Source of the DNA: a bacterium | GTDB lineage: Bacteria; Pseudomonadota; Alphaproteobacteria; Rhodobacterales; Rhodobacteraceae | DNA length: 64,000 nt | NCBI GenBank assembly: GCA_016124195.1 | Contig: WGOE01000012.1 | Coordinates: forward strand, 1 to 64,000 | Direction of reading: 5' to 3' | Part shown: positions 8,069-16,269 of the stretch, one piece after another | Layout: the number at the start of each line of letters is the position of its first letter | Position numbering within the stretch: the first letter of the stretch is position 1 | Notes under the pieces: model-generated | Told to the model about the DNA's origin: nothing | Databases searched by the model: none | Seen by the model: the letters and a program-made list of their open reading frames with translations, nothing else | Position numbers and translations under genes: made by a program

Positions 8069-8914
8069 ATGAAATTTGGAATTCATGCCGGCCTCTGGAT
8101 GGCTCAATGGACCGAGGATCCTTCGCCCCTTTTCGCGCGGGCGGCTGAAATCGGCTTTGACGGGGTGGAGGTTTCGCTGCTTGGCATCGACCTTGCCGCG
8201 GCCCCCAGGCTTCGCAAGGCAGCGGCCGAAGCCGGCGTGGCACTGACCTGCTCCACCGGTCTTGGCGCAGCGCAAGACCCCACGTCCGAGGATGCCGACA
8301 TCAGGGCCGCGAGCCGCGCCGCCTTGCACCGCGCGATCGAGGTGACGGCGGCGCTTGGCGCGGGGTCGCTCGCCGGGGTTGTCGCTGCACCCTGGGGCGT
8401 GTTCGACCCCGCCCGCAAGGCCGAGCGCGCGGCGCGGTCGGCCGAGACCCTGGGGCAGATGCAGCCGGTCCTCGTTCGAGAGGGCGTCACTTTGGGGATA
8501 GAGGCCCTCAACCGCTTCGAGACCGACCTGACCTGCACCGCGGCCGAGGCGGCGGGCATTGCGCGGGCCTCGGGTGCGGCGAATGTCGGCGTGCTGCTCG
8601 ACACGTTCCACATGAACATCGAGGAAAAGGATCCTCCCGCCGCGATCCGCGCGACAGGCGCCAAGCTGGTGCATTACCATGTGTCGGACTGCGACCGCGG
8701 CGTGCCCGGTCACGCGCGTTACGATTTTGCCGCCGATGCGCGGGCGCTGCGCGAGATCGGCTATCAGGGCTGGATCGTGGCCGAGATGTTCGTGCGGCCC
8801 GGTTTTCCGTCGAGCCGCGACCTGAACATCTGGCGCGCGATCGAACCCGATCCCGACCGGGCGGCCACCGAGGCGCTGGCCCATATGCGGAGGGTCTTTG
8901 CCCATGACGGCTGA
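8069..8914 (+). CDS. Sugar-phosphate isomerase/epimerase family protein (TIM barrel)
   Basis: 281 residues of the xylose-isomerase-like TIM-barrel family (IolE/hexulose-6-P epimerase type). Family features include IGFDGVEVSLLG after strand 2, the strand VTLGIEALNRFETD with a metal-binding Glu, VGVLLDTFHMNIEEKD with Asp and His ligands, and VHYHVSDCDRG with a further His. An in-frame GTG at 8060 exists, but the ATG at 8069 gives the typical MKFGIHAGLW start. It is followed by dhaL with an 11-base overlap, so it is likely an isomerase or epimerase feeding the kinase and aldolase. It could equally be a dehydratase-like member. Confidence 0.85.
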   Translation: MKFGIHAGLWMAQWTEDPSPLFARAAEIGFDGVEVSLLGIDLAAAPRLRKAAAEAGVALTCSTGLGAAQDPTSEDADIRAASRAALHRAIEVTAALGAGSLAGVVAAPWGVFDPARKAERAARSAETLGQMQPVLVREGVTLGIEALNRFETDLTCTAAEAAGIARASGAANVGVLLDTFHMNIEEKDPPAAIRATGAKLVHYHVSDCDRGVPGHARYDFAADARALREIGYQGWIVAEMFVRPGFPSSRDLNIWRAIEPDPDRAATEALAHMRRVFAHDG

Positions 8915-9449
8915 AAGCTACTTTCGCGCGCTTCTTGCCCGGGCGCAGGACCGGATGCAGGAATTGAACAGCCTCGACGCTGCCCTTGGCGACGGGGACC
9001 ACGGCACGACCCTGGTCCGCGGCCTGACGGGTGCGGTTGCTGCCGGCCCGGGTCTGCGGGCGAAACGCTTCATGCGGACGTCGGGCGGTGCCTCGGGCAC
9101 GCTCTTCGGTCTTGTCCTGCACGAGATCGAAGGGCATCTAGATCACGGCGCGGGCCTTGGCGCGGGGCTCGAGCGGGCTCTGACACGGATCTGCGAGTTG
9201 GGAGAGGTCCGGCCCGGCGACAAGACCATGGTCGATGCCCTGGCGCCGGCGGTCGCAGTGCTGACCGGGGGCGGATCGCTACGTGCGGCCGTCACGGCGG
9301 CTGCCGCCGGGCGGGACGCCACCCGCCTTCTGCCCGCACGGCGCGGTCGTGCGCAATATGTCGAGGGCGGCGGCGTCGGGCATCTCGATCCCGGCGCGGT
9401 GTCGCTGGTCATGCTGATCGAGACTTTGGACGCACAGGTGCCAGAGTGA
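8904..9449 (+). CDS. dhaL: Dihydroxyacetone kinase-type subunit DhaL (nucleotide-binding)
   Basis: 181 residues. The Mg-nucleotide motif LDAALGDGDHG, the SGGASGTLFG loop, PGDKTMVDAL and the C-terminal RGRAQYVEGGGVGHLDPGA are all diagnostic of DhaL. DhaL binds ADP/ATP and phosphorylates the ketose held covalently by DhaK. The ATG at 8904 is preferred over an upstream TTG. It overlaps the isomerase upstream and DhaK downstream (GTGA). No PTS component (DhaM, EI, HPr) is present, so direct ATP use is more likely than PEP-dependent phosphorylation. The real substrate may be a longer ketose than dihydroxyacetone. Confidence 0.9.
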   Translation: MTAESYFRALLARAQDRMQELNSLDAALGDGDHGTTLVRGLTGAVAAGPGLRAKRFMRTSGGASGTLFGLVLHEIEGHLDHGAGLGAGLERALTRICELGEVRPGDKTMVDALAPAVAVLTGGGSLRAAVTAAAAGRDATRLLPARRGRAQYVEGGGVGHLDPGAVSLVMLIETLDAQVPE

Positions 9450-10474
9450 AGAAACTGTTCAACAGCGCCGGGACCATGGTCGATGACATGATCGACGGCT
9501 TCGTCACAGCCTTTCCGCAGGTCCGTCGCGGTGTGCTGGATCCAAGGATCGTCGTGCGTCGGCGTCATCGCAAGAACCCTGACGAGAAGGTAACATTGCT
9601 TATCGGCAACGGCTCCGGCCACGAGCCCATAGCGATGGGGTTTGTCGGACAGGGCATTCTGGATGCCAATGTCGTGGGCGACGTCTTCGCCGCCCCCTCG
9701 GCCGATCTGATCCTGGACGGCATCCGTGAGGTGACGGGCAAGGCCGGCTCGATCCTGTTGATTTCGCGCCACTCGGGCGACGTGATCAACGGCCGCGCGG
9801 CCGCGATGCTGGCGGCGGAGGATGGCCTGAGGGTCGCGCCGCTTCTCATGTATGACGACATTTCCTCGGCGCCGCGCGACCGGCGGTCGGATCGCCGGGG
9901 CGCGCCGGGCACCATGTTCATCTACAAGATCCTTGGCGCGGCGGCCGAAGAGCGCCAGCCCCTTGCTGAACTCGTCACGCTGGGCGCGGCGGTGCGCGAG
10001 CGCACGGTGACCCTTGCCGCCGCGATAAACCCGGGCATTTCGCCGCTGACCGGCGCGCCGATGTTTTCCTTGCCCGAGGGCGAGATCTACCTGGGGATGG
10101 GGGTCCACGGCGAGCCGGGCATCGGGCGGATGAAGGCGGGGCCGGTGCGGGATTTGGTCGAGACGATGGTCGCGCATTTGCTGGACGACCGGCCCATCGC
10201 GGCCGGCAAGCGCGTGGCGGTGATCGTCAACGGCATGGGCGGCACGACCATGATGGAACTGCTGACCGTCTGGTCCGAAGTCGAGCGGGCCCTGACCGCC
10301 CGGGGTCTGCGCCCCGTCGCCCCGATGATCGGCAGCTACGTGACGACGCAGGAGACGGCCGGTTTCTCGATCTCGTTGCTCGAGCCGGACACGGAAATGC
10401 TGCGACTGTGGTGCGCCCCGTCCGAAACCCCGGCCTTCCCGCGGATCGAGGTGATGCCGGAGGACCGGGCATGA
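9446..10474 (+). CDS. dhaK: Dihydroxyacetone kinase-type subunit DhaK (ketose-binding)
   Basis: 342 residues. It carries GNGSGHEP (residues about 52-59), the domain signature GILDANVVGDVFAAPSA, and MGVHGEPGIGR with the His at about residue 221. In DhaK this His forms a hemiaminal bond to the ketose carbonyl, and the position is close to that of the E. coli enzyme. The GTG start overlaps dhaL. DhaK/DhaL homologues act on dihydroxyacetone and also on tetruloses and other ketoses. An upstream isomerase and a downstream LacD-type aldolase suggest a ketose phosphate that is then cleaved. The segment SSAPRDRRSDRRGAPGT matches the usual arginine-rich loop. Confidence 0.9.
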   Translation: MKKLFNSAGTMVDDMIDGFVTAFPQVRRGVLDPRIVVRRRHRKNPDEKVTLLIGNGSGHEPIAMGFVGQGILDANVVGDVFAAPSADLILDGIREVTGKAGSILLISRHSGDVINGRAAAMLAAEDGLRVAPLLMYDDISSAPRDRRSDRRGAPGTMFIYKILGAAAEERQPLAELVTLGAAVRERTVTLAAAINPGISPLTGAPMFSLPEGEIYLGMGVHGEPGIGRMKAGPVRDLVETMVAHLLDDRPIAAGKRVAVIVNGMGGTTMMELLTVWSEVERALTARGLRPVAPMIGSYVTTQETAGFSISLLEPDTEMLRLWCAPSETPAFPRIEVMPEDRA

Positions 10475-11394
10475 CGGCGGGCCGGTCACTCGCCCGGTGC
10501 AAGCCGATCCACGGGATCGCCGTCGATCAGGGCAGCGGGCTTGGCGCCTTGTTGCGCGCGGCCCGTGGCGCTGCTGCAGATGCGCAAGACCTCTTCACCT
10601 TCAAGCGGATCGTGGCGGCAACGCTGAGCCGCCGCGCCACGACGCTGTTGGTCGATTCCCACTTTGGCCGGGCGCTGCTGCCCGCGATCCAGCCGCCCTG
10701 CCGGCCGATGCTGGCCTATGAGGCGGATGTCTACCGGATCACGAACGAGGATCGCATCACCGTTCTGCCGGAAAATCTGATGGTTTCCGACTATCCCGCT
10801 CTGGGGGTCGAGACGCTGAAGTTTTTTCTGTACTACGCCCCGAACGATCCGGCCGAGGTCAATGGCAGAAAGCAGGACCTTGTGCGACAGATCGGGCGGG
10901 AGTGCCGAGAGGCGGGGGTGACCTTTCTGTTCGAGCCGATCATTTATGACCGCGCGATCCCCGATGGCGCTTCGGCCGCCTTCGCGCGCGCCAAACCTGG
11001 TCTGGTGGAGCGGGCGACCCGCACCTTTGCCGACCCGGTCTTTGGCATCGACATCCTGAAGGTCGAACTTCCGGTCAACCTCGACCATGTCGCGGGGATC
11101 GGCCGGCCGACCCTGACGCAGGCCGAGGCCGAGGCCGCCTTCATCCATGCCGCCGCGGCGGCCGGCAATGTGCCGCTGCTTTATCTGAGCGCGGGCGTCA
11201 GCTTTGCCCGGTTTGAAGAGGGCCTGCGCATGGCCCGCCGCGCCGGCGTTGATCCCGCCGGTTTCATGTGCGGGCGCGCGATCTGGAGCGATGCGGTGGG
11301 CATTTTCGGCGCAGACGGTCCCGCGGCAGCGGAACGCTGGATGGAAGACGAAGGGCTGCGGCGCCTTGATCGGCTGGCGGAGGCCTTGGCATGA
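10471..11394 (+). CDS. LacD-type class I aldolase (tagatose-1,6-bisphosphate aldolase family)
   Basis: 307 residues, slightly shorter than LacD. Family landmarks are AVDQGSGL near the N-terminus, VTFLFEPIIYD, FGIDILKVELPVN with the likely Schiff-base Lys at about residue 197, LLYLSAGVSFARFEEGL and GFMCGRAIW. LacD relatives cleave ketose-1-phosphates or bisphosphates, and one relative, YihT, cleaves sulfofructose-1-phosphate. All yield DHAP plus an aldehyde. The start at 10471 overlaps the dhaK stop by four bases. Placement directly after a ketose kinase strongly suggests it cleaves that kinase's product; the aldehyde product is unknown. Confidence 0.85.
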   Translation: MTAGRSLARCKPIHGIAVDQGSGLGALLRAARGAAADAQDLFTFKRIVAATLSRRATTLLVDSHFGRALLPAIQPPCRPMLAYEADVYRITNEDRITVLPENLMVSDYPALGVETLKFFLYYAPNDPAEVNGRKQDLVRQIGRECREAGVTFLFEPIIYDRAIPDGASAAFARAKPGLVERATRTFADPVFGIDILKVELPVNLDHVAGIGRPTLTQAEAEAAFIHAAAAAGNVPLLYLSAGVSFARFEEGLRMARRAGVDPAGFMCGRAIWSDAVGIFGADGPAAAERWMEDEGLRRLDRLAEALA

Positions 11395-11495
11395 GCGCGC
11401 GGCCTCACCTGGCGGCGACGCGGACTTTGTGGAGAAATCAGCCCGGTTATGATCTGCCTTTACCTCTCGATAGCATCAGGAAGACAGCGACGTGA
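11391..11495 (+). CDS. Possible 34-residue coupling ORF
   Basis: A tiny frame begins MSARPHLAATRTLW at an ATGA overlap with the aldolase stop and ends at a TGA that overlaps the GTG start of the GntR gene. It bridges an otherwise 97-base gap, so it could couple translation of the regulator to the aldolase. The peptide resembles nothing I recognise, and chance cannot be excluded. Confidence 0.25.
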   Translation: MSARPHLAATRTLWRNQPGYDLPLPLDSIRKTAT

Positions 11496-12229
11496 ACAAG
11501 CCCATGATTCCCAAATACATGACCGTCCACGATGAATTGCTCGGGCGGTTGAAGTCGAACCAGTATTCGGTCGGCACCCGGCTGCCTTCGGAAGAGACGC
11601 TGGCCGACATGTTCGGCGTCAGCCGTGTGACCATCCGCAAGTCGCTGGAAATGCTGGTCGATGCGGGCTACCTCGTCTCACGGCAGGGCAGCGGCTATCA
11701 CGTCAACAGCCTCTCGCCGCCCGAGGTCACCTGCCTTGAATCCTTCACGGATGCCGTGCTGCGCAAGGGCAGGGTTCCCGGCGCGAAACTGATCGGGATC
11801 GACGCGCCCTTCAGCCCGCTGCCCCCCGATGTGGCCGAAGTGTTCGATGCCCCGGTCGCGCGGATCCGCAGGCTTCGCACCGTGGATGGCAGACCCGTTA
11901 TGCTGGTGACCACCTGGGTGCCCACCGCGCTGGTGCCGGGCCTTGCCCCCGACGCCTTTCCCGATAGCGGACCCGGGCAATCGATCCTGCGGATCCTGAC
12001 CGACCGTTTCAAGGTGGAATGGTCGCGCGCCTGCGAGATCGTGACGCCCTGTGCCGCGCCCGAGGATGTGGCGGACCTTCTGAACGTGGCGCCGCACACA
12101 CCGATCCTGTCACAGGCCTGCACCGCCTTTGACGCGCAGCAGCGCCCGGTTTTCCATGATCAGGTCTTTCGGGCCACGCCGATCACCTACACTTTGGCCG
12201 GTTCGGTCCGCAAGGCCAACCCCCTTTGA
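11492..12229 (+). CDS. GntR-family regulator with UTRA domain
   Basis: 245 residues (HutC/FarR type). The N-terminal winged helix-turn-helix is about residues 8-75 (YSVGTRLPSEETLADMFGVSRVTIRK, then GYLVSRQGSGYHV). A C-terminal UTRA ligand domain follows, which usually binds a sugar phosphate or small acid. The GTG start has AGGAAG at 11478-11483; an in-frame ATG at 11504 is a weaker alternative. Lying inside the operon between the aldolase and the isomerase, it is the likely local repressor. A palindrome at 13696 and the GTATATAC at 8032 are candidate operators. Confidence 0.9.
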   Translation: MNKPMIPKYMTVHDELLGRLKSNQYSVGTRLPSEETLADMFGVSRVTIRKSLEMLVDAGYLVSRQGSGYHVNSLSPPEVTCLESFTDAVLRKGRVPGAKLIGIDAPFSPLPPDVAEVFDAPVARIRRLRTVDGRPVMLVTTWVPTALVPGLAPDAFPDSGPGQSILRILTDRFKVEWSRACEIVTPCAAPEDVADLLNVAPHTPILSQACTAFDAQQRPVFHDQVFRATPITYTLAGSVRKANPL

Positions 12230-12241
12230 ACGGAGGAACGC

Positions 12242-13666
12242 ATGTCCCTGACTGTTGGTGTGATACGCGGATCGCTTCCCAGCTATTTTCCGGCGCGGTA
12301 CGGGGTCTTCGAAGCCTGCCTCGAGGCGGTCGCTGACTTGGCGGAGCCATCCGGCATTCGCGTTGTGACAGCGCCGGGCGTGCCGATGAACGGGGCCGAG
12401 GCTCATGCGGCAGTCGCGTATTGCAAGGCTGAAGGGGCCGGTTTCATCCTTCTGGTTCATGGCGGTTTCACCATGGGCGACGTTGCGCGCGCCATCGCGC
12501 TTGGCGGACTGCCGATGGGGGTCTGGGCCACGCCGGAGCCGATCCACGAAAACGATATCCAGCTGAACAACTTTGTCTCGCTGAACATGAGCATGTCGAT
12601 CGCGCGCGGTGTCCGCGACCTGGTTGAACAGCCGGTGCAGTGGTATTTCGGCGCGCCGCGCGACCCGGCCCTGCGCGCGCGCCTCGCGCGGAGCCTTCGT
12701 GCGCTGTCGGCGCGGCAGGCGCTGCGGGGGGCGCGGATCGGCGTGGTCGGCGGGCTTGCCCCCACATTCTATAACATGGCCGTCTCGGGCGATGACCTCG
12801 CGCGGAAGCTGGGTGTCGAGCAGGTGCATGTGGACATGCACCGGATGACCGCGCGCATGGCCGCGGCCGGGGCGGAGGCGGTGAACCGGGAAGTGGCGGC
12901 CATGGCGCAAAGGGGCGTCGTGCGCGGTATTTCCGACGGTCAAATGGCGCAGACCGCCCGTGCGGCGCTGGCGCTGCGCGAGATTGCGGCGGCCGAAGGC
13001 TTCGATGGGCTTGCGGTGTCGGACTGGCCGGCGCTGCAGGAAGACCCCGGGATGCACCCCGGCGCCGCCTTCAGCTGGCTGGAGGAGGTTGACAACCTGG
13101 CCATCGCGTCCGAAGGCGACGTGCTGGGTACGGTGACGCAGATCGTCACCCGGTCTCTGACCGGGCGTGTCGGCTGTCTGCTCGACATGACCTCGCCGCA
13201 GTTTGACGCCGACCGCATCCTGATGTGGCACGGCGGCGGCGGGCCTCTCTACATGGCAAGGGACGGCAAGATCGCCTGGATCAACCACCCGATGATCGGC
13301 AGGGGGTCTCCGGATGGCCCCGCCTTCGGTGCCATCGCGGATTTCGAATTCGCCGACGGACCGCATACCGTGCTGCGCGTCGCACGCAGCGGCACGGCCG
13401 CCTTCGCGGTCGAGGCACGGGTCGCCGCCGGTGGAGAGACCGGATTTACCGGCTGTCGTGGCTGGGTCACAGGCTTCACCGACCAGGGTCGGAGCCACAG
13501 TGCCGCCGATATCGTGACCACGGTGATGGAGCACGGTCTGGAGCATCACTTCGTTCTGGCCCCGGGAAGCTGGGCAAGCGATTTTCTGGAATTCGCCAGC
13601 TGGAGCGGGCTTCGTTCCCTTCCCGTCGTGCCGGCGCATGACGGTTTGCCCCTGCGGCGGGGCTGA
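12242..13666 (+). CDS. L-fucose/L-arabinose isomerase-like protein
   Basis: 474 residues. The N-terminal part resembles FucI/AraA-like Rossmann regions (GFILLVHGGFTMGDVARA, then RIGVVGGLAPTFYNM). The C-terminal part has a likely metal site: LAIASEGDVLG with Glu/Asp, CLLDMTSPQFD and ILMWHGGGGP with His. These enzymes interconvert aldose and ketose using Mn2+. GGAGG lies six bases upstream of the ATG. It is followed by a promoter and ABC transporter genes. With the kinase and aldolase upstream it fits the ketose-forming step of the same pathway, although the substrate and activity are inference. Confidence 0.75.
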   Translation: MSLTVGVIRGSLPSYFPARYGVFEACLEAVADLAEPSGIRVVTAPGVPMNGAEAHAAVAYCKAEGAGFILLVHGGFTMGDVARAIALGGLPMGVWATPEPIHENDIQLNNFVSLNMSMSIARGVRDLVEQPVQWYFGAPRDPALRARLARSLRALSARQALRGARIGVVGGLAPTFYNMAVSGDDLARKLGVEQVHVDMHRMTARMAAAGAEAVNREVAAMAQRGVVRGISDGQMAQTARAALALREIAAAEGFDGLAVSDWPALQEDPGMHPGAAFSWLEEVDNLAIASEGDVLGTVTQIVTRSLTGRVGCLLDMTSPQFDADRILMWHGGGGPLYMARDGKIAWINHPMIGRGSPDGPAFGAIADFEFADGPHTVLRVARSGTAAFAVEARVAAGGETGFTGCRGWVTGFTDQGRSHSAADIVTTVMEHGLEHHFVLAPGSWASDFLEFASWSGLRSLPVVPAHDGLPLRRG

Positions 13667-13671
13667 ATCTG

Positions 13672-13751
13672 TTGACAAGAGAATTGGCCCATGTGAATTT
13701 GTAATAACAAATTGAGGTGTACAAAAATTTCATGGGGGAGGGGGAAAAGGT
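13672..13751 (+). promoter_or_regulatory. Promoter with 18-bp palindromic operator for the ABC transporter genes
   Basis: A consensus TTGACA sits at 13672-13677. Seventeen bases on, the putative -10 (13695-13700) is overlapped by the perfect inverted repeat AATTTGT-AATA-ACAAATT at 13696-13713. A regulator bound there would block RNA polymerase. The nearby GntR/UTRA gene is the natural candidate. GGAGG at about 13737-13741 serves the GTG start of the ATPase gene. Confidence 0.7.
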
Positions 13752-14801
13752 GTGACGCAGGTCGAGCTGAGTGCCGTCAGAAAGCAGTTCGGCGGATACG
13801 TGGCGATCGACGAGATCGATCTCGACGTCGCGTCAGGCGAACTGGTTGCCTTGCTCGGCCCCTCGGGCTGCGGCAAGACCACCACCCTGCGCATGATCGC
13901 GGGACTGGAACGGCCGACCGCGGGAGAGATCCGGTTCGACGGCAAGGATGTGTCGGAGGTGCCCGTCCAGGACAGAAACGTGGGCATGGTATTTCAGCGT
14001 TATGCGCTGTTTCCGCACATGACGGTTGAACGCAATGTGGCGTTCGGGCTCAGCGTGCGCGGATTGCCCAAGGCGGAAATCGAGGCACGTCTGGACGAGA
14101 TGCTCGAAGTCGTCCAGTTGCAGGCGTTCAGAACCCGGTTTCCGGCGCAGCTTTCCGGCGGACAGATGCAGCGCGTGGCGATTGCGCGCACACTGATCAC
14201 CAAGCCCTCGGTATTGATGATGGACGAGCCGCTCGCCAACCTCGACACCGCGCTGCGCGGCGAGATGCGGCGCTTCATCCGTGCGCTGCAGCAGCGCTTC
14301 GGCATCACCACGATCTTTGTGACCCATGATCAGGTCGAGGCGATGGAATTGGCGGACCGCGTCGCCGTGATCTTCAACGGCCGCCTCGCGCAATACGACA
14401 CGCCAGAGCGGATCTATCGCAGGCCCGCCTCGCTGGAAGTCGCCCATTTCATGGGGGCGGCGAATATCTTCCCGGGACGGCTCGTTGCGCGCGACCGCAT
14501 CGAGACGGACTTGGGTCTGCTGGAGTGTACGCCTCTTGCGGGCATGGATGTCGGCGCGACAGTGCATGCCATGCTGCGGGGTGAAGCGCTTGAGATGACG
14601 ACCGAACCGCCGCCCGCCGGTCGGCAGGCCATCCGCGGAAAGATCGCATCGCGCGATTTCTTCGGGGCCAGCGTGACCTATGGCGTCAGATGCGGTTCTC
14701 AACAGGTGACCGTCACCGAGAATGCCCGCCGGATGGTCGATGTCGGCGCGGAGGTCTGGCTCGACATAGCGCCTGAGCATGTCTGGCTCATCCGCACATG
14801 A
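13752..14801 (+). CDS. ABC transporter ATP-binding protein (Pot/Ynj type)
   Basis: 349 residues. Walker A GPSGCGKTT at about residues 38-46, Q-loop MVFQRYALFP, signature LSGGQMQRVAIAR, Walker B VLMMDEPLANLD, then the H-loop FVTHDQVEAM. A C-terminal TOBE-like domain follows from about residue 240. It powers import with the binding protein and two permeases encoded next. It starts at GTG 13752, preceded by a G-rich Shine-Dalgarno. ATPase-first order is typical of polyamine/iron/phosphonate-type importers and differs from the sugar importers elsewhere in the window. Confidence 0.93.
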   Translation: MTQVELSAVRKQFGGYVAIDEIDLDVASGELVALLGPSGCGKTTTLRMIAGLERPTAGEIRFDGKDVSEVPVQDRNVGMVFQRYALFPHMTVERNVAFGLSVRGLPKAEIEARLDEMLEVVQLQAFRTRFPAQLSGGQMQRVAIARTLITKPSVLMMDEPLANLDTALRGEMRRFIRALQQRFGITTIFVTHDQVEAMELADRVAVIFNGRLAQYDTPERIYRRPASLEVAHFMGAANIFPGRLVARDRIETDLGLLECTPLAGMDVGATVHAMLRGEALEMTTEPPPAGRQAIRGKIASRDFFGASVTYGVRCGSQQVTVTENARRMVDVGAEVWLDIAPEHVWLIRT

Positions 14802-14854
14802 ATTCTGAACAACACCAAGAAGAAACTGCCAACAACTGACATGGAGGAGCAAAA

Positions 14855-16201
14855 ATGAAACTCGGAATTTCCCTGTTCGGGGTGCTGGCCATGTGCACGG
14901 CACAAGCCGCATGGGCCGACGTGCCTGCCAGCGCAGCCCTGCGGGACGGCTTCATCGCCGGCAAGCTGGACTGGTCGGCCGTCGAAGCCCGCGCCAAGGA
15001 AGAAGGCAAGGTCAACCTGTATTACTGGGGCGGGGATGACACGCTGAACGTCTGGATGGACAGCGTGGTGGCCCCAGCCATGGCCGCGCAGGGCATCAAG
15101 CTCAACCCCGTCCGGGTGACCGCCACCAAGGACGCGGTCGATCTGGTTCTGGCCGAAAAGAACTCGGGCAAGGGGGTCGGCGAGGGGAGCGTCGATCTGA
15201 TCTGGGTCAATGGCGACAATTTCGCCACCCTCAAGCAGCAGGGCGCGCTTTATGGCGGTTTCGCCCAGCGGCTTCCCAACGCCAAGAACCTTGAATGGGA
15301 TCCCAGCGATCAGCGTGCCCTGCTGAACCTGCGCGATTTCGGCGTCGAGACGAACGGAACGGAAATGCCGTGGTCGGGCGAAGAGTACAATTGCTCGGTG
15401 AATTCCAAGCGGGTGGCGGATGCCGACATTCCGCACGACTTCGATGCACTCAAGGCCTATCTCGAAAAGCACCCGGGCAAGTTCACCTATGTCAAGCCGC
15501 CGCATTACATCGGCAACACCTTCGTCGAGGAAGCGATCTACGCGCATAACCCCGACGGCACCGGGGCCGCGCCCTTCCAGCAGTCGCTGAGCGAGATCAA
15601 GCCCGAGGAACTCGCCCGCCTGATCGCACCCGGTCTTGAATACCTCAAGTCGCTGGAGCCATTACTCTTGAACGGCGCCAGCGGAAGCCCGAATTACCCC
15701 GAGGACAACAAGGCCATCGACGGGCTGTTCCTGAACGGCGAGATCGACTTCAACTGCAAATTCGGGCTTTACGGCGTGGCGAAGGGGCTGTCGACCGGCA
15801 CCTATCCCGAGGGCGCCAAGCAGTTCGTGTTTCCCAAGAACACGATGATCAAGAACAAGAACTACCTCGTGATCCCGTCCAATGCGCCTGACGGCGCCGC
15901 AGCGATGGTTCTTGCGAACTGGATGTCTTCCGTCGAATCGCAAGCCTCCAAACTCAAGGAGGTCGGCATGCCCTCCGGGATCGACAGCTGGAAGCTGAAC
16001 AAGACGGACGCCGACCTTATCGCCTCGTCCTCGCCGGGGCTCGTCGGGGTCACCCAGGATGAAATGGACGCCAATGCCGCACCCGACACCAATGCGACGC
16101 TGGTGAACGTGATCAAGGCCACGTGGCTGGAATACATCGAACGCCACAACCCCGCGCCCATCGCGCAGATCGTGGCCGAGGCCTACAAGACTGCGAAGTA
16201 G
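14855..16201 (+). CDS. YnjB-like extracellular solute-binding protein
   Basis: 448 residues with a clear signal peptide ending AAWA before DVPAS at about residue 22. The mature part contains LYYWGGDDTLNVWMDSVVAP and GSVDLIWVNGDNFATLK, a pattern I recognise from E. coli YnjB, the binding protein of the poorly characterised YnjBCD importer. GGAGGA seven bases upstream supports the start. It lies between its ATPase and permeases. The ligand is unknown for the family; here the neighbouring sugar enzymes and nucleoside hydrolase suggest a sugar-containing compound. Confidence 0.88.
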   Translation: MKLGISLFGVLAMCTAQAAWADVPASAALRDGFIAGKLDWSAVEARAKEEGKVNLYYWGGDDTLNVWMDSVVAPAMAAQGIKLNPVRVTATKDAVDLVLAEKNSGKGVGEGSVDLIWVNGDNFATLKQQGALYGGFAQRLPNAKNLEWDPSDQRALLNLRDFGVETNGTEMPWSGEEYNCSVNSKRVADADIPHDFDALKAYLEKHPGKFTYVKPPHYIGNTFVEEAIYAHNPDGTGAAPFQQSLSEIKPEELARLIAPGLEYLKSLEPLLLNGASGSPNYPEDNKAIDGLFLNGEIDFNCKFGLYGVAKGLSTGTYPEGAKQFVFPKNTMIKNKNYLVIPSNAPDGAAAMVLANWMSSVESQASKLKEVGMPSGIDSWKLNKTDADLIASSSPGLVGVTQDEMDANAAPDTNATLVNVIKATWLEYIERHNPAPIAQIVAEAYKTAK

Positions 16202-16215
16202 GCCAAGAAAAAGCC

Positions 16216-16242
16216 GGGATACCCCGCTAGTCGGGGTGTCCC
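16216..16242 (+). terminator. Hairpin after the YnjB-like binding-protein gene
   Basis: An 11-base stem (GGGATACCCCG / CGGGGTGTCCC, one G-T wobble) with loop CTAGT lies 15 bases after the binding-protein stop and before the permease gene. A TTTTT follows at 16253. It probably acts as a partial terminator or 3' mRNA stabiliser that gives more binding protein than permease. Confidence 0.7.
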
Positions 16243-16269
16243 TGCCCGTGTCTTTTTCCAGGACAGTCC

